Shown here one piece after another: positions 7,657-13,563 of a DNA stretch of 16,207 nt. How positions within the stretch are numbered: the first letter of the stretch is position 1; the number at the start of each line of letters is the position of its first letter. This stretch comes from JBDREA01 sp043820265 (lineage in GTDB: Archaea > Altiarchaeota > Altiarchaeia > IMC4 > JBDREA01), in NCBI GenBank assembly GCA_043820265.1, contig JBDREA010000022.1, forward strand, positions 1 to 16,207, read 5' to 3'. The notes under the pieces are model-generated. The model worked only from the letters and a program-made list of their open reading frames with translations, did no database searches and had not been told where the DNA came from. The position numbers and the translations under genes are program-made.

Positions 7657-8719
7657 TTTTCTTTCGAAGACTTTGGATATATTCTTCCTTAGATTTTGCA
7701 TCCTTTAGGATATCACGATCGTTGACGCTTCGACGTAGACGTAGGAGTCCTTGTTTTTCAAGGAGTCCATTGTAGAGCGAAGGTAAACCGCCTTCCGGGT
7801 CAGATAGCATTTTTCCAATGGTTTCAGCTGCGACCTGTCCACTGTGAACTGCTTCGTATATCCCTTCACCTGTTAGAGGCCAAACAAACCCTGCAGCATC
7901 TCCGACAAGGAGAGTCCTCTTAGTTGCTAGGTTAGGAAGAGGCCCTGAGAGGGGAATAACATGAGATTTAATTGAGGATATAATCCCGCCTTCGATTTTT
8001 TGTTTTACTTCAGGTTCTTCGAGGAATTTTTTGAAAAATGATTTTGGGTCTTTTTTGAATCTCGAGGACGTCGAACCGACTCCGACTTTTATGTGATCCT
8101 TGTGTGCACTTATCCACCCGTAGCCTTCATCGATGATGCCGGGGTAGTAAACGTCGAACCAACTTTCCATCCTGGCTATTATATCATCTTCACTCAATGA
8201 AACGTCGACTTGAAGTGCAATTGCCAAATCTTCTTTTCTTGGCCCATCCAGACCAACTCGTTTTCTAATCGATGAAGTTGAACCATCCGCTGATATGAGA
8301 AATTTTGAGGGAAAAGAATGTATTCCTGTTTGAACCAAAACCTTATTTTCTTCTTCCATAACATCTATGACCTTCACGCCGTCAATGAGCTCAACTCCTG
8401 CGTTCCTTGCTTTTTCAACCATCCATCCATCGAATTTTTTCCTTGACACAATAAAACCTGGCCGATGAAATTTTGATTCCACCACTAATCCCTTTGGAGA
8501 GTGCAAACGATATCCTATGAAATTCCTTTCAACAATATCAGATGGAATCTCGCCAAGTAGATGGTTTATCCTTTCAGGAAGTACACCAGCACAAAGCTTG
8601 TTTCGCGGAAGTTTTTCTTTTTCGAGAAGTAGCACACCAATGCCATTTTGAGCCAACTTTTCAGCTGCCGAACACCCCGACGGGCCTGCTCCAACAATGA
8701 CAACGTCGTATCTTTCCAT
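7643..8719 (-). CDS. lipT: LipT-like FAD-dependent oxidoreductase (geranylgeranyl reductase family)
   Basis: A 358-residue flavoprotein with the FAD dinucleotide-binding motif VIVGAGPSG (7-15), LLLEKEKLPRNKLCAG (30-45), the mid motif ISADGSTSS (142-150) and the C-terminal FAD-binding LLVGDAAGFVWPLTGEGIYEA (270-290). This is the geranylgeranyl reductase family, whose best-known archaeal members saturate isoprenoid chains of membrane lipids. A member called LipT is encoded with lipS1, lipS2 and sLpl(AB) in bacterial and archaeal lipoate clusters and is thought to feed electrons to the radical SAM pair. Here it lies 4 bp after lipS1 on the same strand and converges on lipS2 and the ligase, so LipT fits better than lipid reductase. 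The family call is secure; the LipT role rests on context. Its 3' end overlaps the ligase gene by 14 bp. Confidence 0.75.
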   Translation of the reverse strand: MERYDVVIVGAGPSGCSAAEKLAQNGIGVLLLEKEKLPRNKLCAGVLPERINHLLGEIPSDIVERNFIGYRLHSPKGLVVESKFHRPGFIVSRKKFDGWMVEKARNAGVELIDGVKVIDVMEEENKVLVQTGIHSFPSKFLISADGSTSSIRKRVGLDGPRKEDLAIALQVDVSLSEDDIIARMESWFDVYYPGIIDEGYGWISAHKDHIKVGVGSTSSRFKKDPKSFFKKFLEEPEVKQKIEGGIISSIKSHVIPLSGPLPNLATKRTLLVGDAAGFVWPLTGEGIYEAVHSGQVAAETIGKMLSDPEGGLPSLYNGLLEKQGLLRLRRSVNDRDILKDAKSKEEYIQSLRKKTKRE

Positions 8720-8723
8720 CTCG

Positions 8724-9707
8724 TTACACTTTTAGTGCATACTCAGCGCAACACACTGTCTTGAAGTCTATGGCCAAACCTAATTCTTTTGCTTTTTCGT
8801 GTGCTTCCCTTGCCGGATGAGCGACTGCATTCACCCCAGCTTCAATTGAGAGTGGGTCGAGGATGTGTTTGTGTTGGCGGGGTCTAGCACATCCTAAAAC
8901 GATCGGGATTTTAGGCATTACAATTCTTGCGACTGCTACAAATTTAGCCATCGCATCTGCACTTGGAGGTTTGGTCGAATCCATTGGAGTCCCTGAGAAG
9001 GGCATTAATCCGACAAGGACAAGCACCTCAGACTTCGCTTTTGCGATAAATTCCAGGGCTTGAAATTCGCCGCTCCACAAACCATAGTTTAATCCCATAA
9101 CGATGTGGGGGGCAGTTTTTACACCAGCGTCCTTTAGGTGGAGGAGTAAGTCTAGATATGAGGAGGCAGGAGTATCCAAATGATAAATCCTTTTAATCGT
9201 TTCCCCATCTCCTAAGACATCAATTAATGCGACGTCGACCCCTGAAGACGCAAGTCCCTGTGCAGTTTCTTTATCAACCAACCCTGTATGAACTGCGAGG
9301 AGAAGGTCGGTTTCCTCTTTGATTTCTTTAAGCGTGGGTAAAAACTTATTCAAGGGAACCTTACCAGTAGCATCAGCTCCTCCGCTAACTAAGACGCCTT
9401 TTGCACTAGAAGCTGAAAGTGTTAATATAAGTTCTCTTAGTTTTTTAGGAGTTCTAGCAGGAAGCATCTCTCCAAGTAGTTGTTTTCCGCAGTGGTCGCA
9501 GTCTAGGGCACACGCGTTTCCAGTAATCGAGATTGCTGGGAAGTCTTCTGAACGATTAGAGTATCCTCCCACATTATAATGTATGAATCCCGGAGCATAG
9601 AAGTCGATTGAGTCCGGAAAATTTATCTTCCTTGTCCTCCAAGCATGAGATAACAATTCATTCAAGCTCGAATTCCGAAATAAATCCTCTGCTTTTGCGG
9701 CAAGCAT
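8724..9707 (-). CDS. lipS1: Lipoyl synthase subunit LipS1 (radical SAM)
   Basis: A 327-residue radical SAM protein with NACALDCDHCGKQLLGEM, placing cluster cysteines at C66, C70 and C73. Further cysteines at C273 (GCARP) and C319-C320 (VCCAEY) near the C-terminus are candidates for an auxiliary Fe-S cluster. The N-terminal stretch LLSHAWRTRKINFPDSIDFY and the GKQLLGEM continuation match my recall of LipS1-type proteins. LipS1 works with LipS2 to insert sulfur into octanoyl groups on carrier proteins. The frame is open up to an ATG at 9848, but the 47 extra residues are hydrophobic and unlike the family; I chose the ATG at 9707 because the family-like sequence begins right there, and a GTG at 9713 is also possible. 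It is followed after 4 bp by the LipT-like gene, forming a two-gene operon that faces lipS2 and the ligase. Confidence 0.8.
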   Translation of the reverse strand: MLAAKAEDLFRNSSLNELLSHAWRTRKINFPDSIDFYAPGFIHYNVGGYSNRSEDFPAISITGNACALDCDHCGKQLLGEMLPARTPKKLRELILTLSASSAKGVLVSGGADATGKVPLNKFLPTLKEIKEETDLLLAVHTGLVDKETAQGLASSGVDVALIDVLGDGETIKRIYHLDTPASSYLDLLLHLKDAGVKTAPHIVMGLNYGLWSGEFQALEFIAKAKSEVLVLVGLMPFSGTPMDSTKPPSADAMAKFVAVARIVMPKIPIVLGCARPRQHKHILDPLSIEAGVNAVAHPAREAHEKAKELGLAIDFKTVCCAEYALKV

Positions 9708-9742
9708 GTTCACATTTAAGATAAACAATCTAAAAAACGAAG

Positions 9743-9752
9743 CGATTAAAAC
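9743..9752 (-). promoter_or_regulatory. Possible TATA box for the lipS1-lipT operon
   Basis: Minus-strand GTTTTAATCG lies about 36-45 nt upstream of the lipS1 ATG at 9707, in an A/T-rich patch. The spacing suits a short untranslated leader. No clear Shine-Dalgarno sequence precedes the ATG. Weak, composition-based call that also supports the shorter LipS1 start. Confidence 0.25.
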
Positions 9753-9856
9753 GCAAAATTCCACCAGTTTAAGTTTCCGGTATAGAATTACCAGTGGAAC
9801 ACAACGGAGTAAAGCTCGGGTGTGTATCCAACCAGAGGTCAAACACATTTACGTAT

Positions 9857-9885
9857 AAGGAACACCGCAGAGGGTGGTGGTCCTT
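9857..9885. repeat. Inverted repeat / hairpin, 10-bp stem with one mismatch
   Basis: AAGGAACACC (9857-9866) pairs with GGTGGTCCTT (9876-9885), leaving a 9-nt loop; nine of ten positions pair and one is A opposite G. No T-run follows on either strand, so it does not look like a terminator. It could be an operator for a dimeric repressor or part of a small RNA. Confidence 0.4.
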
Positions 9886-9951
9886 CATATAGTCGACTTA
9901 CCTAATGGGTCTTGGTATGAGCATGGTCACTGCTGTCTCGTATATGTCTTA

Positions 9952-9969
9952 ATGGCGCGTTGACGCCAT
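9952..9969. repeat. Perfect inverted repeat ATGGCG-N6-CGCCAT
   Basis: A 6-bp perfect stem with the 6-nt spacer CGTTGA, about 25 nt upstream of the TATA box for the gene starting at 10025. Position and symmetry fit an operator or upstream activator site; a small RNA hairpin is the alternative. Confidence 0.35.
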
Positions 9970-9993
9970 CCTTAAAGCAAAAAAACGAGGGGA

Positions 9994-10000
9994 TTAAATA
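9994..10000 (+). promoter_or_regulatory. TATA box for the small membrane protein gene
   Basis: TTAAATA, 25-31 nt upstream of the ATG at 10025, matches archaeal TATA spacing for a leaderless message. An AAGGAG at 10005-10010 is 14 nt from the ATG, too far for a usual ribosome binding site. Confidence 0.4.
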
Positions 10001-10024
10001 GCTTAAGGAGCATCTTTTATTGAC

Positions 10025-10627
10025 ATGATTTCTTTGCCGACGGTATTCTTTTTGGGTGTCGTTTTTATAGGACTCCTCGTTTATATTTGGAAAAAAAATA
10101 AAGGTTCAGGAAGTCGGGGGACGGTATTTAGAATCATTGTTGTCGCCTTTGTACTTTTCTTCTTGGGCGTTTTTGCGTTTTCGTTTCATCAGCAGGGCGT
10201 AGTCACCGACAAGGCAGTGTATGCCCGAGGAGAGCCCGTGACGGCAACCTTAACGGACGTCAGATTCATCCGGCATTGCTATGAGCCGTTTCACGCAACC
10301 TATTATCGAAGGGAGGGGATGGAGTGGGTGAAGGTTGGTAAGCTCCCCAATGAGTATTTATGCCTCAACGGTGAAAAAAAGTATCCGATAGAGGTAAACA
10401 TCGGCGTTACCTGCAACGTTGATTACATCCCTTACCCGCCTGTGAAAACCCTCCATTTCACCTGGCGCCAGGACGAATACATCCAAATGGGCACGGTAAG
10501 CGAGTGCGGCGAAGGAGGATTCTTAGACTCCTATCCCGCCTACTCAAAAACCATCGCGTCTGCCGGCACCTACAAGGTGGTCGTCGGAGAATCAGAGGCA
10601 GTATTTGAAATACGTGAAATCCATTAA
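10025..10627 (+). CDS. Hypothetical membrane protein with two N-terminal helices and a cysteine-containing outer domain
   Basis: A 200-residue protein I do not recognise. Two hydrophobic helices (about 5-22 and 34-53) flank a short basic loop (KKNKGSGSRG), giving a hairpin with the rest outside the membrane by the positive-inside rule. Residues 55-200 look like a single beta-rich domain: alternating hydrophobic strands, the opening VVTDKAVYARGEPVTATL (59-76) and the closing AGTYKVVVGESEAVFEIREI (180-199), a pattern common in Ig-like or protease-inhibitor-like sandwiches. C85, C113, C130 and C161 could form two disulfides. The next gene begins 7 nt after its stop (or overlaps it if a TTG at 10605 is used), so they are probably co-transcribed. 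Function unknown. Confidence 0.65.
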   Translation: MISLPTVFFLGVVFIGLLVYIWKKNKGSGSRGTVFRIIVVAFVLFFLGVFAFSFHQQGVVTDKAVYARGEPVTATLTDVRFIRHCYEPFHATYYRREGMEWVKVGKLPNEYLCLNGEKKYPIEVNIGVTCNVDYIPYPPVKTLHFTWRQDEYIQMGTVSECGEGGFLDSYPAYSKTIASAGTYKVVVGESEAVFEIREIH

Positions 10628-10634
10628 GGTAAAG

Positions 10635-11579
10635 ATGAACTATGTTACAGCAGTATCTCATTTGTCGGGTTGGCTGGTCGATGCCCGTTTGGTCGGGAAG
10701 GCGGCGGTTTTTTCGTTGGGCTTGGAGACTAAGGTTACGGTTGAGGAAGCTGATAGGAAGGGGATCATAGTAGAAGGACTTAGAGGGAACGTAAAAGCAA
10801 AGGGGGGGAAAATCGTTAGAGCAGTCGCTGCCAAGGTCCTCAAAAAGAACAGATCCAAAAAAGGTTTGAGATTTTCGATAGCCTCGGCGAAAAAATCCAT
10901 TGAAGGACTTGGAGCAGAGGAGTCAATCGCCGCAGCAACCGCTTTGGCAACTTATGGAATCCTTGCAAGAGGCCAGGGCTCAGGTATGTTTGAATTTCAG
11001 GTTGACAAGACGTTGAGAAGGCAGTTCGTCCAGATAAAAGGAAGAGTCATCCCAACCGAAGAGATGATCGAGGATTGCCTTGCCGCCGTTCCAACCCTAT
11101 CTTTCACTCGTCTCGCAGTTAGCTTTTACGGTGGATTCGTCGTCGCCGACGAAAAGAAAAGAGAGACCCTCAGAAGAGGCGAGATGGAGGAGAAGATAAC
11201 CTGTGAGATCCTCCCTCTAAAAGAAAAACCTCTCCCCGCCAGTTCCTTCACTTCAGAAACTGAAATCGTCTGGGCTGAAGCATTAAAAGGAAACCTATAT
11301 ACGGCTTCAAACCTGAATGCAATCCTTAATTGTTCAAACCATCAACTCCTCGAAAAAACAAAAAAACAAAAAGGAGTTATTTCTTTATCCTACTCCCCCC
11401 CCACCCTTATCGTCCTACACCGAAAAAAAACAAAAAAGGGAAAAGAAGAAGAGACGAAAAAAGGGGGAAAAATCCCCATAAACAACGAACCCGTACGAAT
11501 CCAAAAAAAACCCAAAAGGATCCTAAGGATAAGAGAATTCCTCGAACTCAAACCAGAAGGAGAATGGAAGTGGATTTAA
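10635..11579 (+). CDS. Archaeal shikimate-kinase-like GHMP protein with degenerate motifs and Lys-rich tail
   Basis: A 314-residue protein that aligns by eye along its length with archaeal shikimate kinases (GHMP family; shikimate plus ATP to shikimate 3-phosphate). Points of match: N-terminal GKAAVFSLGLETKVTV (21-36), the region EGLGAEESIAAATALA (90-105) at the place of GLxSSSAxxNA, SFYGGFVVADEKKR (163-176), ALKGNLYTASNLNAIL (216-231) and KGVISLSYSPPTLIVL (246-261) at the place of AGLSGTGPA. However, the glycine/serine phosphate loop, the acidic GAFDDA segment (here LSFTRLA, 155-161) and the third motif are all altered, so kinase activity is doubtful. A lysine-rich tail (about 262-298) is extra. 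I chose the ATG at 10635, preceded by TAAGGT at 5-nt spacing, over a TTG at 10605. Its 3' end overlaps the convergent radical SAM gene by 4 bp. Confidence 0.55.
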   Translation: MNYVTAVSHLSGWLVDARLVGKAAVFSLGLETKVTVEEADRKGIIVEGLRGNVKAKGGKIVRAVAAKVLKKNRSKKGLRFSIASAKKSIEGLGAEESIAAATALATYGILARGQGSGMFEFQVDKTLRRQFVQIKGRVIPTEEMIEDCLAAVPTLSFTRLAVSFYGGFVVADEKKRETLRRGEMEEKITCEILPLKEKPLPASSFTSETEIVWAEALKGNLYTASNLNAILNCSNHQLLEKTKKQKGVISLSYSPPTLIVLHRKKTKKGKEEETKKGGKIPINNEPVRIQKKPKRILRIREFLELKPEGEWKWI

Positions 11580-12655
11580 TTTAGTGGGATGAGTTCTTTT
11601 TTTCTTTTCTTTCCTTTCCCAAAAGGAACCAGTTCATCCGCTCTTAATGTCAGTTTGTGTTTGCTTCCCTGTTTCGTTCCTCTAAGCATCATAAGTTTTT
11701 CAACTCGAGGCCCGATTATGAATCTGTGGGTGTTCCATTCTGGGACAACTTTTCCGTCGAGACCGCAGTCCTTGGATAATCTTTGCACTAGGATGTGTGG
11801 GTCGAGGTGTTCGAGGAAGTCAGCTGCGATGGTGACGTATTCCTTTTGGGATATTGGACGATAGCTTCCTTTCTGGTATTGTTTTAGGATCTTTGTGTCC
11901 TTCATCACCAGCATCGGGTAAAGCTTTACTGCGTCAAATCCCAGAGAAGATGTGATTCGAGCAGTCTCAATCATCTCTGATGGAGTCTCGTAGGGAAGCC
12001 CCATTATCAGGAATGCAAGAGTGAGGATTCCCCTCTTCCTGCACTCCTTTACGACGCGGATTGTTTCTGCGACTCCGTGCTGTCGGTTCGTTGCCTCTTC
12101 TGTATGGAAGTGGAAGCTTTGCTGGCCGACTTCGATCCAGACCTCATAACCTTTCTTGACGTAGTCTCCGAGTAAGTCTAGGACTTCATCGGGTAGGCAG
12201 TCAGGTCGGGTTCCAATAGATAATCCAATCGCGTCCGGATGATCAAGTGCTGAATCAAAAACTTTTTTGAGTTCAGGAACCGGGAGGTAAGTATTCGTAG
12301 CAAAAGCGATATAGACAATGGCTTTTTCCCCCGCCCCCTTCTTTTTGTAATAAGAAATCTGGTTTTTCAGTTGGCTCTTCAAGCTTTTCCCCATCACAGG
12401 CCGAAAGCTTTCGTATGTGAACTGACGAGCCTGGGCCGGGCAGAAGACGCATCCCGTCGAGGAGAGTCGCCCGTCCCAATTTGGACACGTGAACTCGGCA
12501 TTAAAAGGAACCTTGAAGACGTTGTAGCCATGGGTTGCCCTGACGTAGTCGCCGAAGTGGGCGTAGAGGTGGCCCTGCCCATACAACGAGTCGATGGCTT
12601 TTTTATCGATCTTTCTCTGAGTCAAAGAGCCGTTGATAACGCCAGTGGATTTCAT
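11576..12655 (-). CDS. Radical SAM protein, TIGR01212/YhcC family
   Basis: A 359-residue protein with the family pattern YNVFKVPFNAEFTCPNWDGRL then GCVFC, placing cluster cysteines at C57, C69 and C72 (an extended Cx11CxxC rather than Cx3CxxC, as in YhcC and the related Elp3 branch). Downstream are FATNTYLP (118-125), IGLSIGTRPDCLPDEV (142-157), WIEVGQQS (172-179), the NRQHG box (190-194) and LMGLPYET-type LIMGLPYETPSEM. The biochemical role of TIGR01212 proteins is not established. The starting ATG at 12655 is about 30-38 nt from an A/T element at 12683-12694. The lysine-rich C-terminus (KGKKRKKE) encodes, on the other strand, the T-tract that follows the shikimate-kinase-like gene. Confidence 0.85.
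   Translation of the reverse strand: MKSTGVINGSLTQRKIDKKAIDSLYGQGHLYAHFGDYVRATHGYNVFKVPFNAEFTCPNWDGRLSSTGCVFCPAQARQFTYESFRPVMGKSLKSQLKNQISYYKKKGAGEKAIVYIAFATNTYLPVPELKKVFDSALDHPDAIGLSIGTRPDCLPDEVLDLLGDYVKKGYEVWIEVGQQSFHFHTEEATNRQHGVAETIRVVKECRKRGILTLAFLIMGLPYETPSEMIETARITSSLGFDAVKLYPMLVMKDTKILKQYQKGSYRPISQKEYVTIAADFLEHLDPHILVQRLSKDCGLDGKVVPEWNTHRFIIGPRVEKLMMLRGTKQGSKHKLTLRADELVPFGKGKKRKKELIPLN
11595..11618 (+). terminator. T-rich terminator after the shikimate-kinase-like gene
   Basis: Starting 16 nt past the stop codon, the plus strand carries a run of eight T (11597-11604) and further T clusters separated by single C or CC. Archaeal RNA polymerase terminates at such U-rich tracts. The tract lies inside the 3' coding end of the convergent gene. 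Confidence 0.5.
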
Positions 12656-12682
12656 ATTTGTGGGATTTATTCATGAAGTTCC

Positions 12683-12694
12683 TAGTAAATAATG
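12683..12694. promoter_or_regulatory. Possible shared bidirectional TATA element
   Basis: TAGTAAATAATG reads TATA-like on both strands (CATTATTTACTA on minus). It is about 30-38 nt upstream of the minus-strand radical SAM start at 12655 and about 20-28 nt upstream of the plus-strand ATG at 12712, so one A/T box could serve both divergent genes. Confidence 0.3.
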
Positions 12695-12711
12695 ATGTTA
12701 CTTTGTATCCT

Positions 12712-13491
12712 ATGATGAATCGGCAACGAAAACAACCTCAAAGGACGCTTACAGCTGAGGAGCAGCTATCATTGATGATCGCCCGCTTGAACATTATGCA
12801 AAAAAAACCAGTACAGGGGGATCCCATCTTCATCTCAAAACCCACAAAAAACGGGGGCAAGCTTTTGCTTTTATCGAACCGAGAAAGGATGAGGTCCTGG
12901 CTTGAACCTGAAAATTGGATAGGAAATGATAGACATATAATCAAACAGAAAATTTCCCACAGAGAACTTTTTTCAGTAGAAACGAATGAGATAGATGATA
13001 GAAAGGTAAAAATAGTTGTTAAGGGCGTTGTTGATAAAGTCGCCCAAATTAAGAGACTTAGGGTTTTAATTCCCGGCTATGGTAAGGACATTGACTTCGA
13101 TGATGTAAGAGAACGTATGAGAGAAATAACAAAAAAAGAGGTGGAAACAGCATGGCATATCAGAACAAAGACGGGGCAGAGGTGGGAAACACCTTATGGT
13201 TTATACATAGATCCAAAGGGAAACTCATATGCCTTGTTTAAATTTGAAGAAGGTGAAACAGCAGATATAGGTGAACTAGATCCTGATCATGCTGGTGAAT
13301 TTAGAACCGTAAAATCAGAATTTGCCCAAAAAGCTAAAAGAGAAGGGATCAAACTTGGAAGGGATGTCTATAATTTTGACAACTGGCTTGTGGCCAAACA
13401 TCCGAGAACTGGTAAAACTCTCTTCCGAGGATTAGATACAGAGGATCATAAGGTTCTAAATTCAAGATCAAAGACCATTGAAAGAGAATAG
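12712..13491 (+). CDS. Hypothetical protein, unrecognised, possibly acquired
   Basis: A 259-residue soluble, charged protein I cannot assign. It has no signal peptide, membrane helix or cysteine motif. Segments that stand out are TLTAEEQLSLMIARLNIMQ near the N-terminus (helical), a central VKGVVDKVAQIKRLRVLIPGY, WETPYGLYIDPKGNSYALFKF (beta-rich), and YNFDNWLVAKHPRTGKTLFRGLDTEDHKVLN near the end. Codon use favours A/T at third positions (AGA, ATA, GAT, GTT) more than the flanking genes, which use many ATC, AAC and GTC codons. I prefer the ATG at 12712 because of the A/T box about 25 nt upstream; an ATG at 12673 and a TTG at 12658 are in frame and would put the start within 20 bp of the divergent gene. 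A T-run follows the stop. Confidence 0.6.
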   Translation: MMNRQRKQPQRTLTAEEQLSLMIARLNIMQKKPVQGDPIFISKPTKNGGKLLLLSNRERMRSWLEPENWIGNDRHIIKQKISHRELFSVETNEIDDRKVKIVVKGVVDKVAQIKRLRVLIPGYGKDIDFDDVRERMREITKKEVETAWHIRTKTGQRWETPYGLYIDPKGNSYALFKFEEGETADIGELDPDHAGEFRTVKSEFAQKAKREGIKLGRDVYNFDNWLVAKHPRTGKTLFRGLDTEDHKVLNSRSKTIERE

Positions 13492-13523
13492 GATTGACTT
13501 ACCCCTGGTTCTCTGGGATGCCC

Positions 13524-13535
13524 TTTTTTTATTAA
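13524..13535 (+). promoter_or_regulatory. T-tract and TATA-like box between the unknown gene and the aminotransferase gene
   Basis: Seven T (13524-13530) lie 33 nt after the preceding stop and could end that transcript. The overlapping TTTATTAAC sits about 30-36 nt before the ATG at 13564 and could be the TATA box of the aminotransferase gene. The latter also has a strong Shine-Dalgarno GAGGAG at 13555-13560, 3 nt from its ATG. Confidence 0.4.
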
Positions 13536-13563
13536 CTGGATTTCCTATTTCTTTGAGGAGAAG

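Larger units (their letters stand above)
9708..10024. other. 317-bp gene-free divergent region between lipS1 and the small membrane protein gene
   Basis: Apart from an unlikely N-terminal extension of lipS1, no credible gene covers this stretch. It holds a possible lipS1 promoter on the minus strand, a TATA box for the plus-strand gene, and two inverted repeats (9857-9885 and 9952-9969). I looked for a tRNA cloverleaf, C/D-box sRNA boxes and a 5S-like core and saw none convincing. Confidence 0.6.

Noticed and set aside
7643..8719. Digeranylgeranylglycerophospholipid reductase as the main call for the flavoprotein
   Set aside because: Same family and possible, but immediate linkage to lipS1 and convergence on lipS2 and the ligase favour LipT.
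9708..9848. N-terminal 47-residue extension of LipS1 from the ATG at 9848
   Set aside because: The extra residues are hydrophobic and cysteine-containing, unlike LipS1 relatives, and the typical N-terminus begins at the ATG at 9707.
9770..9990. tRNA, C/D-box sRNA or other known RNA gene in the gene-free stretch
   Set aside because: No cloverleaf, T-loop GTTC consensus, or properly spaced C and D boxes could be built on either strand.
10605..10634. Upstream TTG start of the shikimate-kinase-like gene
   Set aside because: It would overlap the previous gene by 23 bp; the ATG at 10635 has a Shine-Dalgarno-like TAAGGT just upstream.
11330..11584. Alternative-frame lysine/arginine-rich reading frame over the tail of the shikimate-kinase-like gene
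   Set aside because: It is a shadow of A-rich low-complexity coding sequence; the main frame keeps the family match up to about 11420 and stays open to its stop, so no frameshift is needed.
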